From: Cognatishimia sp. 1_MG-2023
GTDB lineage: Bacteria; Pseudomonadota; Alphaproteobacteria; Rhodobacterales; Rhodobacteraceae
Assembly: GCF_030548175.1 (NCBI RefSeq)
Contig: NZ_JAUORX010000003.1
Location: 372,001 to 436,000, forward strand
Reading direction: 5' to 3'
DNA length: 64,000 nt
The notes beneath the pieces are model-generated. The model was not told the origin of the DNA, made no database searches, and worked only from the letters and a program-made list of their open reading frames with translations. The position numbers and the translations under genes are program-made. Of this stretch, positions 7,604 to 17,817 are shown in pieces (the first letter of the stretch is position 1; every line of letters starts with the position of its first letter).

Positions 7604-8059
7604 CTATTGCGTTACTGTTTCTCGACGGTCGCGGACTTCTTGCTGGCGCGATGGCAGCTTGTCGATAGATCGTGAGATTTCGCGCACGCTCCATGGGAAG
7701 GGTTTGCGTAAATACACTGTGCCGTCTTTGCTCATAAGAACCATCATGAAGCCACGCGGGCGCAGCTTTTTGCGCAAAGCAGATTTGCCTTCCGGGTTCG
7801 CGTCAGTCAACACAATGACATCACGGTCCCGTAGGTCGTCTGGCAAAGCGTTCAGCAACTCGAGCTGCTGGACGTACCGTGGATCGGCGGGGCTGTCAGA
7901 AAAGACAATGACCGGCCGGTTAATCCATAAATATTCGCTAATGTCTGCGGTTTCACCGTCGATGATCAGCGGGGGCTCAGCCGTTTCAACTTGTTCTTCA
8001 GCCGCTAATGCGGGGCCTATAAATATCGGCAAAACAAGGGCTAAGCAGAATCGTTTCAT
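7604..8059 (-). CDS. Exported DUF4174-domain protein
   Basis: About 151 residues from ATG 8059 (MKRFCLALVLPIFIGPALAA), a clear Sec signal peptide; an alternative start lies six codons upstream. The mature domain contains YLWINRPVIVFSDSPADP, DRDVIVLTDANPEGKSALRKKL and RGFMMVLMSKDGTVYLRKP, a thioredoxin-fold-like pattern that I associate with DUF4174. No CXXC is present, so redox activity is not supported. It lies on the opposite strand to pccA and scpA, between them. Role unknown; expected in the periplasm. Confidence 0.75.
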   Translation of the reverse strand: MKRFCLALVLPIFIGPALAAEEQVETAEPPLIIDGETADISEYLWINRPVIVFSDSPADPRYVQQLELLNALPDDLRDRDVIVLTDANPEGKSALRKKLRPRGFMMVLMSKDGTVYLRKPFPWSVREISRSIDKLPSRQQEVRDRRETVTQ

Positions 8060-8254
8060 GTATCCCATGACTTTCAATATAGGCCATGATTGCGCGAATA
8101 CGATGGCCCATCTCTGCTTGGGTACAGAAAATCTTTCGATTAACCGCTTTGGCTTGGTGCCAACAGTTCAAACAACAGCTTTCGATAGAAAAGACCAGGA
8201 CGTCACAAGCCGCACTTAACGCGCATGGGCCCCTGATGATGAGAGGACGATACA

Positions 8255-10381
8255 ATGACCACCAATGACGAATGGGCAAAGCTCGCCGAAAAAGAGTTGC
8301 GCGGACGTCCGCTCGAAGAGCTGACTTGGAATACGCTAGAGGGCATTCAGGTTAAACCACTGTACACCAAAGAGGATACAGATGGCCTTGAACATATGGG
8401 GTCGTTGCCGGGCTTTGGGCCGTTCACTCGTGGCGTGAAAGCGACCATGTATGCGGGCCGCCCATGGACTATTCGCCAGTATGCAGGTTTTTCAACAGCT
8501 GAAGAATCCAACGCCTTTTACCGCCGGAACTTGGCTGCGGGTCAGCAGGGTGTTTCGGTGGCTTTCGATCTGGCAACACACCGCGGCTATGACAGTGATC
8601 ACCCACGAGTTGTTGGTGACGTTGGTAAAGCTGGCGTTGCGATTGATAGCGTTGAGGATATGAAAATCCTATTCGACGGTATTCCGTTGGATAAAGTGTC
8701 TGTTTCCATGACAATGAACGGCGCGGTTGTGCCGATCTTGGCTAGCTTTATTGTGGCCGGTGAAGAGCAGGGGCACGATAAATCCGTGTTGGCAGGGACC
8801 ATTCAGAATGACATTCTGAAAGAGTTCATGGTGCGGAATACCTATATTTACCCACCAGAACCGTCGATGCGGATCATTTCTGACATTATCGAATACACCT
8901 CGAATGAGATGCCGAAGTTCAACTCGATTTCGATTTCTGGCTATCACATGCAAGAGGCCGGTGCGAACTTGGTCCAAGAGCTGGCTTACACGCTGGCTGA
9001 TGGTCGCGAATATGTGCGTGCCGCAATCGAGGCGGGCATGGACGTTGATAAATTCGCGGGCCGCCTAAGCTTCTTCTTTGCAATTGGTATGAACTTCTTC
9101 ATGGAGTCAGCGAAATTGCGGGCTGCGCGTTTGCTGTGGCACCGTATCATGACTGAATTTGGTGCGAAGTCTGAGCGTTCCAAAATGTTGCGTACGCACT
9201 GCCAAACCTCTGGCGTGTCGTTGCAGGAACAAGACCCATACAACAACGTCATCCGTACCGCCTATGAAGCGATGTCAGCGGCCTTGGGCGGCACACAATC
9301 CTTGCACACCAATGCGTTAGACGAAGCGATTGCCTTGCCAACTGATTTCTCGGCACGGATTGCGCGGAATACACAGTTGATCCTGCAAGAAGAAACAGGG
9401 GTCACCAATGTGGTCGATCCACTGGCTGGGTCTTACTACGTTGAAAGCCTGACCGACGAGTTGGCAACCAAAGCCTGGGAGCTGATCCAAGAGGTTGAAG
9501 AAATGGGTGGTATGACCAAGGCTGTGGCTTCTGGCATGCCGAAACTGCGCATCGAAGAAAGTGCTGCGCGCCGTCAGGCGATGGTTGACCGCGGTGAAGA
9601 AGTCGTTGTTGGCGTCAATAAGTACCGTTTGGACAAACAAGATCCGATTGATATTCTTGATGTAGACAACGTGGCCGTCCGAGAAAGCCAAGTTGCTCGT
9701 TTGAAAGAAATTCATGCGACCCGCGATCAAGCAGCCTGTGATGCGGCTTTGGCCGAACTTACACGCCGTGCCAAAGAAGGCGGAAATCTATTGGAGGCCG
9801 CAGTTGAAGCGGCCCGTCAACGCGCTTCGGTCGGGGAGATCAGCATGGCGATGGAAAAAGAATTCGGGCGTCACCGGGCAGAGGTTAAAACCTTGGCTGG
9901 CGTGTATGGCGCGGCTTATGAAGGTGACGAAGGCTTCGCCGCCATTCAGAAATCAATCGAGGACTTTGCCGAAGAAGAGGGCCGCCGCCCTCGGATGCTC
10001 GTGGTGAAGATGGGGCAGGATGGCCATGACCGTGGTGCGAAAGTTATCGCGACAGCCTTTGCTGACATTGGGTTCGACGTAGACGTTGGCCCGTTGTTCC
10101 AAACACCCGATGAAGCGGCACAGGACGCGATTGACAATGACGTGCATGTCGTTGGTATTTCTTCGCAGGCGGCTGGTCACAAAACACTGGCTCCACAGCT
10201 GATTGATGCGCTTGCCAAAAATGATGCGAGTGAGATTATCGTTATTTGTGGCGGTGTTATTCCGCAGCAAGACTATGAGTTTTTGCAGAATGCAGGCGTT
10301 AAGGCAATCTTTGGTCCGGGCACTAATATTCCAGAAGCCGCGCAGGATATTTTGTCAATTATTCGCGAGAGCCGTAAATAA
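8255..10381 (+). CDS. scpA: Methylmalonyl-CoA mutase, B12-dependent
   Basis: 708 residues. Rearranges methylmalonyl-CoA to succinyl-CoA with adenosylcobalamin, the step after propionyl-CoA carboxylase. The N-terminal TIM-barrel substrate domain (about 1-530) includes [18 protein letters not shown] and VSMTMNGAV. The C-terminal cobalamin-binding domain has [17 protein letters not shown] with the DxHxxG cobalt-ligand His (about 590) and [10 protein letters not shown]. This is the catalytic large-subunit form. No separate small subunit, epimerase or MeaB chaperone gene lies in the window. The start follows GAGAGGACGATACA. A strong terminator follows. Confidence 0.97.
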   Translation: MTTNDEWAKLAEKELRGRPLEELTWNTLEGIQVKPLYTKEDTDGLEHMGSLPGFGPFTRGVKATMYAGRPWTIRQYAGFSTAEESNAFYRRNLAAGQQGVSVAFDLATHRGYDSDHPRVVGDVGKAGVAIDSVEDMKILFDGIPLDKVSVSMTMNGAVVPILASFIVAGEEQGHDKSVLAGTIQNDILKEFMVRNTYIYPPEPSMRIISDIIEYTSNEMPKFNSISISGYHMQEAGANLVQELAYTLADGREYVRAAIEAGMDVDKFAGRLSFFFAIGMNFFMESAKLRAARLLWHRIMTEFGAKSERSKMLRTHCQTSGVSLQEQDPYNNVIRTAYEAMSAALGGTQSLHTNALDEAIALPTDFSARIARNTQLILQEETGVTNVVDPLAGSYYVESLTDELATKAWELIQEVEEMGGMTKAVASGMPKLRIEESAARRQAMVDRGEEVVVGVNKYRLDKQDPIDILDVDNVAVRESQVARLKEIHATRDQAACDAALAELTRRAKEGGNLLEAAVEAARQRASVGEISMAMEKEFGRHRAEVKTLAGVYGAAYEGDEGFAAIQKSIEDFAEEEGRRPRMLVVKMGQDGHDRGAKVIATAFADIGFDVDVGPLFQTPDEAAQDAIDNDVHVVGISSQAAGHKTLAPQLIDALAKNDASEIIVICGGVIPQQDYEFLQNAGVKAIFGPGTNIPEAAQDILSIIRESRK

Positions 10382-10402
10382 GATTTTGGAAACGATTTTG
10401 TT

Positions 10403-10438
10403 AAACGGGCTGCCCTTGGGCGGCCCGTTTGCGTTTTT
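10403..10438 (+). terminator. Intrinsic terminator of scpA
   Basis: AAACGGGCTGCCC (10403-10415) pairs with GGGCGGCCCGTTT (10418-10430), followed by GCGTTTTT. Confidence 0.85.
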
Positions 10439-10619
10439 GGTAACATGTAACGATCAGTGAGTTATTGGAAATATGGCCATTTAAGGTCTTTGACGATCAA
10501 CGTCAGTTTCCGATGCCGCTATGCTGAGTTCGCTTGATGGTGTTTTATGTTGCTGTTCTAAAGGTGATGACTGGTCGCAACGTTCTGTGTGCCAAGACAC
10601 TTTGTTTAAGGAGGCAGGG

Positions 10620-11099
10620 ATGAAGGTACGGCAGGCGCGGGAAAGCGATGCGAGCGCGATTGTGCGGATTTGGAATATCGAAATTAGAACCGGCGTCAGT
10701 ACGTTTAATTCGCAGGAAAAGACCGTTGATGAGATAATTGAACAAATCCAAACTCGAGGCGCAGCCTTTCAGATCGCGGAACATGCTGATGTGGTGATTG
10801 GCTTTGCGACATACTTTCCGTTTCGTAATGGCGTGGGGTATGCGTTCAGCAAAGAGCATACCATTTACCTTGATCCTGCAGCGCGTGGGTTAGGTGGTGG
10901 GCGTGCCTTGATGAAAGAGCTTTTGCAGATTGCAAAAGCGGATGGTGTTCATTCCCTGCTGGCAGGAATTGGCAGCGAGAATGCGGCAGGAGTCCGCTTT
11001 CATGCGGCTTTGGGCTTTGATGAGGTGGCGCGTGTGCCAGAGGTTGGCTACAAGTTCGGCCGATGGATGGATTTGATATTGATGCAGAAATTGCTTTGA
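10620..11099 (+). CDS. GNAT-family N-acetyltransferase
   Basis: 159 residues, start ATG 10620 preceded by TAAGGAGGCAGGG. It shows the GNAT fold: MKVRQARESDASAIVRIWN at the N-terminus, the acetyl-CoA loop LDPAARGLGGGRALMKEL (about 82-99, Q/RxxGxG/A type), and GSENAAGVRFHAALGFDEV with VGYKFGRWMD near the C-terminus. The pattern resembles the phosphinothricin-acetyltransferase-like group, which acetylates small amines, but the substrate cannot be inferred. It has its own leader after the scpA terminator and may precede the TerB/J-domain gene in one transcript. Confidence 0.88.
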   Translation: MKVRQARESDASAIVRIWNIEIRTGVSTFNSQEKTVDEIIEQIQTRGAAFQIAEHADVVIGFATYFPFRNGVGYAFSKEHTIYLDPAARGLGGGRALMKELLQIAKADGVHSLLAGIGSENAAGVRFHAALGFDEVARVPEVGYKFGRWMDLILMQKLL

Positions 11100-11137
11100 T
11101 CGGTGACTTTGTCGCTCTTGCGCCGTAGGATTACTTT

Positions 11138-11818
11138 ATGTCGATTTGGATCAGAATAAACGATGCACTCTCTGCGTTGACACAGGGCGAAAGCCTTTCA
11201 GTCGTTTTTGAACGGCTGCGTGCGCCGCCGGAGCGGTCAGTTGCGTTTACAATTGCTGTTATTGCGCTAGGCGCCAAGATGGCAAAAGCCGATGGACAGG
11301 TTACGCGTGATGAAGTCACTGCGTTTCGTGAAGTGTTTCAAATTGCCGAAGCAGATGAGGCAGGGGCTGCGCGGGTCTTTAACCTTGCGCGTCAGGACGC
11401 TGCCGGTTTTGAAGAATATGCAAGGCGCATCCGAAATCTCTTTTCCGAAGATCACAGCTGTTTTTGTGACCTTATGGAGGGGCTGTTTCACATCGCTATG
11501 GCGGATGGGACGTTCCACCCCAACGAAGAAGCTTTCTTGGAGCGTGTGGCCGAAATTTTTGAAATGGCCCCGGCCAAATTTCAGGCGATCAAGACACGCT
11601 TTGTCCCAGATGCAGAACCCGACCCGTATACAGTGTTGGGGGTAAATCCACAGACACCACTGGACGAGGTGCGCAAGGTTTGGCGCAACTTGGTGAAGGA
11701 AACGCACCCTGATGCCATGATGGCACGCGGTGTGCCGCTTGAAGCCGTGAAAATGGCCGAAAAGAAGATGATTGACGTCAATCGTGCATGGGACGCCATC
11801 AATGGCAGGGCAGCTTAA
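11138..11818 (+). CDS. TerB + J-domain protein (DjlA-like cochaperone)
   Basis: 226 residues. The N-terminal two thirds resemble a TerB-type helical domain (ALGAKMAKADGQVTRDEVTA and HIAMADGTFHPNEEAFLERV), each with an acidic metal-binding-like turn. The C-terminus is a J domain: DPYTVLGVNPQTPLDEVRK, then LVKETHPDAMMARG carrying the diagnostic HPD. J domains stimulate DnaK ATPase. The order matches DjlA, but the N-terminal transmembrane anchor of enterobacterial DjlA is not seen, so it is probably cytosolic. It overlaps the next gene by 1 nt (TTAATG). Confidence 0.85.
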   Translation: MSIWIRINDALSALTQGESLSVVFERLRAPPERSVAFTIAVIALGAKMAKADGQVTRDEVTAFREVFQIAEADEAGAARVFNLARQDAAGFEEYARRIRNLFSEDHSCFCDLMEGLFHIAMADGTFHPNEEAFLERVAEIFEMAPAKFQAIKTRFVPDAEPDPYTVLGVNPQTPLDEVRKVWRNLVKETHPDAMMARGVPLEAVKMAEKKMIDVNRAWDAINGRAA

Positions 11819-12822
11819 TGCGCCTTGCCACCTATAACGTTGAGTGGTTCGCAAATCTATTTGATGACGACGATCAATTGGTCAGGGATGACAGTTGGTC
11901 ATCACGGCGGGATGTAACGAAAGCTCAGCAAGCGGATGCCGTAGCAGCGGTATTCAAGGCGATTGACGCAGATGCGGTCCTCGTGGTCGAGGCACCAGAT
12001 CAACATAGCAAACGATCCGCTGTTGCGGCGCTGGAAAACTTTGCCTCGGCTTACGGTCTGCGAACACGCGAAGCGATCATTGGGTTTTCAAATGACACAC
12101 AGCAGGAAATTGCTCTGCTGTATGATCCAGATGTGGTTACGGCGCGACATGCGCCTGTTGGAACCATTGAGGCTCCACGATTTGATCAAGAGTTTCACAT
12201 AGATTTAGATGTGGATGAGCGGCAAGACACCGTTCAGTTTTCCAAACCTCCGCTCGAATTATTAATGCAGACGGCGAATGGTAATGAATTCCGATTAATC
12301 GGTGCTCATCTGAAATCAAAGGCACCTCATGGTGCGCGCAATGATCGTGAGGTGATGAAGATTTCCATCGCCAACCGTCGCAAGCAACTCGCGCAAGCCA
12401 TCTGGTTGCGGCGCCGCATTGTTCACCATTTGCAAGCTGGCCAGTCGTTGATTGTTGCTGGCGATTTAAATGACGGCCCCGGTTTGGACGAATACGAAGA
12501 CCTCTTTGGCCGGTCTTCGGTGGAAATCGTTATGGGAGAGCAGGGGCAGGATTGCCTGCACGACCCCCACGCACGCCTAGCCTTAGGGCGAAAATTGAAT
12601 GCCCGACCAACAACGTCTCGGTTCTTTATCAAGAAAGAAAACAGGTACTTACAAGCCTTGCTGGATTACGTGATGGTATCTGCTGACCTGCGTGCCAAAG
12701 CGCCAAAATGGCGCATATGGCACCCATTTGATGACTATGAGTGTTTTCGCGATACAGAATTGCGGGACGCTCTTTTGACGGCATCAGACCATTTTCCTGT
12801 TACACTGAATATTGATCTTTGA
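11818..12822 (+). CDS. Endonuclease/exonuclease/phosphatase (EEP) family protein
   Basis: 334 residues, start ATG 11818 overlapping the stop of the J-domain gene. EEP-fold signatures in order: MRLATYNVEWFANLFDDD (N-terminal Asn/Glu metal site), LIGAHLKSKAPHG, LIVAGDLNDGPGLDEYED (GDxND catalytic motif), and TASDHFPVTLNIDL at the C-terminus (SDHxP with catalytic His). Members hydrolyse phosphodiester or phosphate ester bonds in nucleic acids or lipids with Mg2+. No signal peptide is present, so a cytosolic nuclease or phosphatase is likely. Substrate unknown. Confidence 0.88.
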   Translation: MRLATYNVEWFANLFDDDDQLVRDDSWSSRRDVTKAQQADAVAAVFKAIDADAVLVVEAPDQHSKRSAVAALENFASAYGLRTREAIIGFSNDTQQEIALLYDPDVVTARHAPVGTIEAPRFDQEFHIDLDVDERQDTVQFSKPPLELLMQTANGNEFRLIGAHLKSKAPHGARNDREVMKISIANRRKQLAQAIWLRRRIVHHLQAGQSLIVAGDLNDGPGLDEYEDLFGRSSVEIVMGEQGQDCLHDPHARLALGRKLNARPTTSRFFIKKENRYLQALLDYVMVSADLRAKAPKWRIWHPFDDYECFRDTELRDALLTASDHFPVTLNIDL

Positions 12823-12849
12823 TTTTGGTTATCCATAAGGGGTGCCCAC

Positions 12850-13215
12850 ATGACCTATATGACAAAAATTTCTGTAATGGCTTTGGTGCTGTGTGCAGCA
12901 CCAGCCTTGGCTGAGGACGAAGCCAGTGGCAAGTCGCTGATGCAGCAGGGTGCGGAAATGTTCCTAAAGGGTCTTACCGAGCAGATGGAACCCGCGTTAG
13001 ACGATCTCAAATCGCTGACCGAAGAAATGGGACCGCAAATGCGCGACTTTTTCACCGAGATGGGACCAGCTTTAGGAACGATCTTGGAAGACGTCAAAGA
13101 TTGGAGCGTTTATGAGGCGCCCGAAATATTGCCCAATGGGGACATTATCATTCGCCGCAAGCCTGACGCGCCGAAAGGCGACGAAGAGGTGCCTACAGGG
13201 CCAGTTGACCTTTAG
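12850..13215 (+). CDS. Small exported protein, conserved in Rhodobacterales, function unknown
   Basis: 121 residues; signal peptide TKISVMALVLCAAPALA, then an acidic amphipathic region (LMQQGAEMFLKGLTEQMEP, LKSLTEEMGPQMRDFFTEMG) and a C-terminal LPNGDIIIRRKPDAP. Such proteins have sometimes been labelled 'AAA+ family ATPase', but there is no Walker motif here and that name is not supported. ATAAGGGGTGC precedes the ATG. The stop codon overlaps the stop of convergent ppx (13212-13215). Expected in the periplasm. Confidence 0.75.
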   Translation: MTYMTKISVMALVLCAAPALAEDEASGKSLMQQGAEMFLKGLTEQMEPALDDLKSLTEEMGPQMRDFFTEMGPALGTILEDVKDWSVYEAPEILPNGDIIIRRKPDAPKGDEEVPTGPVDL

Positions 13216-14750
13216 GCCGTTGTGGCCACGGGCTCTAGCTCCAAGGCACGGGCGAGTGACGCAAAACGAGATTGTGCCACTTCTCCAAACAACGCGTCAG
13301 CTGAGGCGGGCAGGGCAAGCTTGAGCTGCTTGGCGTCTTTGTCCCAAGTGAGCTTGCCAAGATCAGCATCTTTGCTCATCCATAGCATTGCGCCAAACCG
13401 CAAGGCTTTGCCTAGAACTTCTGCATCTCGCTGATCTTTTTCGTGCAAAAGTTCAAAAAGATCGGCAAACCGTGTTCCTTCGCGTTTGTTGCTATAGCGG
13501 TGTAGCAAAGCCAGCCCAAGGAATACGCGTTCTGCATGGTTTAGACCGCCTAGATTGGCCCGGGTGGCGTTATCAAAGCAAGTCTCCGCGCGGTAATCAG
13601 GATGTGCGCGCCAGCTTACGTCATGCAAAAGACAAGCGGCCTTCACGAGGCGTTTTCTGTCTGCCGCGGCGTCCTTAAAGAGGGGCTGCACAAAGTGATG
13701 CAAAACTTTGCCAAACCCAGGTACGCGGGCGTCTTTGGCCTCTGCAAAGCGGCACGCTTCGATCAAAGGGTCCCGATTGCGCAGCTTTTCGGGCATTTGT
13801 TCGTACAACATGCCTTCGCGGATACCGTAAGAAGATATTGCGATGTCATGAGGTTCAAACCGACGCACAATCTCGACGAGCACTTCGGAGGCGAGGGGAA
13901 CCAGCGACATACGTTGTGATGATAGGCTACAACGTTGACGTAATTCCTCTGTGTCGTGCTGCGCAATATAGTCCGCTGTTTGTTGAATAGCCTGCGCATC
14001 CATTCGGTATTCGTGTAGAACATGCAGCGGATAGCCGCGCCGTTCCATATCAATCCGAGCAATGGCGCGCCATGAGCCACCAACGAGGAACAAACGATCT
14101 TCTTGATCGCCCATCTTTTTATGAAGTTTATCCAGCGTCTTGCTGATATACTTCGCGCGTCCTTCTGCGCCACCAGGAATATCTCGCAGTTTTAGTGGCC
14201 CCAATTGCGAGGTCACGCGCTTGCCGATTTTGCCGTCGCTGATTTCCGCCAGTTCCATCGAAGAACCGCCAATATCGCAGACCAACCCATAAGAGCCGGG
14301 CCAGCCAAGAAGGACACCTTGTGCGGAAAGCCGTGCTTCTTCCTTGCCGTCGATCACGTGGATCGTTAGGCCCGTTTCTTTCAGCACTTCGGCGCAAAAG
14401 GCTGGGCCATCTTCTGCCTCGCGAACAGCGGCGGTGGCGACAGCCGTCAGTGGTTCGTTGCAGATTTGTTTAGCGATTTCTTGGAAACGTCGAATAGCGG
14501 ATAGGGCGCGGGTACGCCCTTCGGGATTTAAAAGGCCGGTTTCAGACAGGCCAGCCCCTAAGGCACACATGATTTTTTCGTTGTAGAAATAGGCAGGGCT
14601 ACGCGCCGCGCCGTCAAACACAACCAATCGAACAGAGTTCGATCCAACATCAACAACGCCAACTCTGGAGAGCCTGCGCGCGGTTGGATCGTTAAAAAGA
14701 GGACGCCCAAAGGGGCCCCAATCTTGAGTGGACTCGTTATTGCCGTCCAT
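13212..14750 (-). CDS. ppx: Exopolyphosphatase, Ppx/GppA family
   Basis: 512 residues. Hydrolyses terminal phosphates from polyphosphate (or pppGpp in the GppA sense). The N-terminal ASKHA domain has VVDVGSNSVRLVVF, ATAAVREAEDG and LVCDIGGSSMELAEI phosphate loops. The C-terminal half has an HD-type region (ACLLHDVSWRAHPDYR, LLHRYSNKREG). The ATG at 14750 follows GGGGTGATTC. It lies 63 bp downstream of ppk1 on the same strand, a classic synthesis/degradation pair. Its 3' end overlaps the small exported protein gene by four bases. Confidence 0.93.
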   Translation of the reverse strand: MDGNNESTQDWGPFGRPLFNDPTARRLSRVGVVDVGSNSVRLVVFDGAARSPAYFYNEKIMCALGAGLSETGLLNPEGRTRALSAIRRFQEIAKQICNEPLTAVATAAVREAEDGPAFCAEVLKETGLTIHVIDGKEEARLSAQGVLLGWPGSYGLVCDIGGSSMELAEISDGKIGKRVTSQLGPLKLRDIPGGAEGRAKYISKTLDKLHKKMGDQEDRLFLVGGSWRAIARIDMERRGYPLHVLHEYRMDAQAIQQTADYIAQHDTEELRQRCSLSSQRMSLVPLASEVLVEIVRRFEPHDIAISSYGIREGMLYEQMPEKLRNRDPLIEACRFAEAKDARVPGFGKVLHHFVQPLFKDAAADRKRLVKAACLLHDVSWRAHPDYRAETCFDNATRANLGGLNHAERVFLGLALLHRYSNKREGTRFADLFELLHEKDQRDAEVLGKALRFGAMLWMSKDADLGKLTWDKDAKQLKLALPASADALFGEVAQSRFASLARALELEPVATTA

Positions 14751-14813
14751 GAATCACCCCGTCTGTCGTGTCCCCAAAATGCGTTACCCGCACGAGGCAG
14801 TCAATGCGGCACC

Positions 14814-16985
14814 TTAGTGCGTATGGGTCAGATCGGGGACATCCGCTGCCCCCGCTGATCCTCGGCCCGACAGAGAAGGGTTTTCCATAAAGAAACGATG
14901 GCAGTTAAAGGCGAACTCACCTACTTTTATCGGTGCACGTTTGAACGATCCATCAGGCGCCATAACCCAACTCTGGGCGACGTCTGCAAGGTTCGCGGCC
15001 ATGATCTGTCCAACAATCTGTGCTTTTACTGTTGGGTTTTTGATTTCAACCAGCGTCTCGACACGGCGGTTTAAGTTTCGGCCCATCCAATCAGCCGAAG
15101 AAATAAAGACACATGATTTGTTAGACGGCAGCCCATGCCCATTCCCGAAACAAGCGATACGGCTGTGTTCCAGGAAACGGCCAACGATGGACTTAACACG
15201 AATATTTTCCGACAACCCTTTGATCCCAGGGCGCAATCCACAAATGCCGCGCACGACCAGGCTGATTTTCACGCCACTTTGAGAGGCCTTATAAAGCGCA
15301 TCAATAATCTCGGGCTCGATCAGCGAATTCATCTTGGCCCAGATTTCGGCTGGACGTCCTGCGCGGGCGTGTTCGGCCTCGGCACTGATCATTTCAAGAA
15401 GCTTTGGTTTGAGCGAGTGGGGCGAGATTGATAGGTTCTCTAAGCTGTCTGGCTGCACGTAGCCCGACAGGTAATTGAAGACTTTGGTGGCATCCCGCCC
15501 TAGTGCGTCATCGCAGGTAAAGAAGCTCAGGTCGGTGTAAATCTTTGCAGTGATCGGGTGGTAGTTCCCTGTGCCGTAGTGCGTATAGGTGACCAATCGA
15601 TCACCTTCACGACGCACAACCGTCGAGATTTTTGCGTGTGTTTTCCAATCAGTAAACCCATAAACCACATGTGCACCCGCGCGTTCAAGTCGGCGAGACT
15701 GACGGATGTTTGCCGCCTCGTCAAAGCGCGCTTTAAGTTCAACCAAAGCTGTGACTGACTTGCCTTCTTCGGCCGCTTCACAAAGGGCTTCGACAATCGG
15801 TGATCGCTTTGATGTACGGTAGAGTGTTTGTTTGATCGCCACGACATTGGGATCACGGGCCGCTTGGGTCAGAAACCTCACAACCATGTCGAAGGTTTCG
15901 TAGGGGTGGTGCAACAGCATGTCTTTTTGCTTGATCGCCGCGAACATATCGCCGCTGTGATCCTGAACACGTTCAGGTACGCGCGGAGTAAAGTTGGGCC
16001 AAAGAAGGTCATGCCGTTCATCCAGCACGAGTTCCTTTAGGTCAGCGATGCCGATCATGCCTTCGATTTCGACCACTTCGTCGCCTTTGACATGCAATTC
16101 GCGCATGATCAGGGACTTAAGGCGCTTAGGGGCATCCGCTGACATCTTAAGACGAACAACTTCACCACGACGGCGGCGTTTTAGCGCAACTTCAAATTCG
16201 CGCACCAAATCTTCGGCTTCTTCTTCTACCTCAAGGTCGCTGTCACGCAGCACACGGAAGGTGCAGTGACCCTTGTTTTTATATCCGGGAAATAGGCTGT
16301 CGAGATGCAACAAGAGCAAATCTTCAAGCGGCAAGAAACGTACAGTTCCTGGGTCAGAAGGTAGGGCAACAAAGCGGTCAATTTGGGCTGGGATCGGCAA
16401 TAGAGCCTGAAGACCGCGTTTGTCTTTTTTGCGTTCTAGTTCAAGTGCCAGCGAATAGCCTGTGTTGGGAATGAATGGGAACGGGTGCGCGGGATCAATC
16501 GCGAGTGGTGACAAGACAGGAAAGACGTTGTTGAGAAACACGTTTCTTAGATAGTCTTTGTCGTTCTTGTTGACGTCCTTATAGGACAGGATTGTAATGT
16601 TCTCACGCTCCATCTCAGCACGTAAAACGCCGAATGCTGCTTGCTGTGCTTGCATCAGGTTTCGCGCATCTTCATTGATCAGGACCAATTGCTCTGCAGG
16701 TGTTAACCCGTCCAGTCCAGGCGTAACGTTGCCCTCGCGTGATAATTCACGCAGTCCTGCCACGCGTACGGTAAAAAACTCGTCCAGATTGGCAGCGGAA
16801 ATCGACAGAAAGCGCAGGCGTTCGAGCAGCGGAACCTTTTGGTTTTCCGCTTCTTCTAGAACGCGCCAGTTGAATGACAGCCAGCTGAGTTCGCGGTTAA
16901 CGAACCGCGCAGAGCTGCCAAGAACGCCTTCGTCAAGTTCGACGGGGGCCGGGAAGTCGTATTTCAGAAAGTCTGCATGAGTCAT
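14814..16985 (-). CDS. ppk1: Polyphosphate kinase 1
   Basis: 723 residues. Reversibly polymerises ATP gamma-phosphate into polyphosphate. The N-domain starts with [19 protein letters not shown]. It is followed by the head domain and two phospholipase-D-like catalytic domains carrying [40 protein letters not shown] and [12 protein letters not shown]; conserved histidines in these blocks are the phosphorylated and helper residues in the family. Length matches the family (about 690-730). It is cotranscribed with ppx. A weak Pho-box-like sequence lies 24 bp upstream (17009-17026), consistent with but not proof of phosphate control. Confidence 0.96.
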   Translation of the reverse strand: MTHADFLKYDFPAPVELDEGVLGSSARFVNRELSWLSFNWRVLEEAENQKVPLLERLRFLSISAANLDEFFTVRVAGLRELSREGNVTPGLDGLTPAEQLVLINEDARNLMQAQQAAFGVLRAEMERENITILSYKDVNKNDKDYLRNVFLNNVFPVLSPLAIDPAHPFPFIPNTGYSLALELERKKDKRGLQALLPIPAQIDRFVALPSDPGTVRFLPLEDLLLLHLDSLFPGYKNKGHCTFRVLRDSDLEVEEEAEDLVREFEVALKRRRRGEVVRLKMSADAPKRLKSLIMRELHVKGDEVVEIEGMIGIADLKELVLDERHDLLWPNFTPRVPERVQDHSGDMFAAIKQKDMLLHHPYETFDMVVRFLTQAARDPNVVAIKQTLYRTSKRSPIVEALCEAAEEGKSVTALVELKARFDEAANIRQSRRLERAGAHVVYGFTDWKTHAKISTVVRREGDRLVTYTHYGTGNYHPITAKIYTDLSFFTCDDALGRDATKVFNYLSGYVQPDSLENLSISPHSLKPKLLEMISAEAEHARAGRPAEIWAKMNSLIEPEIIDALYKASQSGVKISLVVRGICGLRPGIKGLSENIRVKSIVGRFLEHSRIACFGNGHGLPSNKSCVFISSADWMGRNLNRRVETLVEIKNPTVKAQIVGQIMAANLADVAQSWVMAPDGSFKRAPIKVGEFAFNCHRFFMENPSLSGRGSAGAADVPDLTHTH

Positions 16986-17144
16986 AAGTGTGCGTATGCC
17001 ATTGGGCCGTAACGATAAGATGACACTATCACGGGGCTTTACACGGATGTCCAGTGATAGCGAATTTTGTAACTTATGCGATACGCGTCAAATGCGAATA
17101 CTTCAGACGAAATGAGGATGAACCTATTTGCGTAGCTAGGGAAT

Positions 17145-17816
17145 TTACTGTGCCGTTTTTAGATGTCTGCTCGCAAAGGCACGCGTGATCGGCTTTTTCT
17201 GCGAAAGCGATGCGCGATCCAATTCCTGAACGATTTCACGCGCCGAGGCATAGCTTCGATCAATCTGTTTTACCAAATATGGAATCGTGTCCGGTGTGGG
17301 CACAAGTTGGCGGTCTGCAAAGAGCTTGCCCAGTAATACGGTAAGCAAAGTATCGTCAGGCTCGCTAAGGGCTGCTGTTGTTGTGCCCTGCATCCGGCTT
17401 GCAAGGTCAGGTAAAGTCAGGCCCCAATGCTTTGGGTCAGCAATACCTGTGATCAGTAGTGAATGTCCCTCAGCCAGCGTTAGATTGTGCAAGTGAAACA
17501 AAGCCGCTTGCGCCTCTGGGTCATTGGCAATCTCTGGCACGTTTTCAACAGCGACGGGCCCCTGAGCAAGCGAAGGGATGTCCGTGCGTGTTAGGTTTTG
17601 CGCCGAAACGATCTGTGCTGCGCTTTGGGCGGCCCAAACATGCGTTAGGTGGGTTTTTCCGCTGCCAGCTGGGCCAACGATGGCCAGCTTGTTGTTCGTC
17701 CAATTCGGCCAGCTTTCCACCAGCGCCAATGCAATCGCGTTCGCGGGTGTCACAAAGAAATCGTCACGTCCAAGGGCAGGACGCACAGGAAGGTTTAGGC
17801 TAAGTTGTTCGGGCAT
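17145..17816 (-). CDS. hdaA: DnaA-family ATPase, Hda-type regulator of replication initiation
   Basis: 223 residues from ATG 17816 (MPEQLSLNLPVRPALGRDDF). Only the AAA+ module of DnaA is present, with Walker A VGPAGSGKTHLTHVW (about 43-57) and a lid region ending in DRSYASAREIVQELD. The DNA-binding domain IV of DnaA is absent. The N-terminal QLSLNL resembles the clamp-binding motif of Hda proteins, which promote hydrolysis of DnaA-ATP together with the beta clamp. The start lies one base after the stop of the upstream permease gene, indicating coupling. A longer frame upstream is overlap only. Confidence 0.9.
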   Translation of the reverse strand: MPEQLSLNLPVRPALGRDDFFVTPANAIALALVESWPNWTNNKLAIVGPAGSGKTHLTHVWAAQSAAQIVSAQNLTRTDIPSLAQGPVAVENVPEIANDPEAQAALFHLHNLTLAEGHSLLITGIADPKHWGLTLPDLASRMQGTTTAALSEPDDTLLTVLLGKLFADRQLVPTPDTIPYLVKQIDRSYASAREIVQELDRASLSQKKPITRAFASRHLKTAQ

Positions 17817-17817
17817 A

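Noticed and set aside
12850-13215. Labelling the small exported protein an AAA+ ATPase
   Set aside because: No Walker A or B motif and only 121 residues including a signal peptide.
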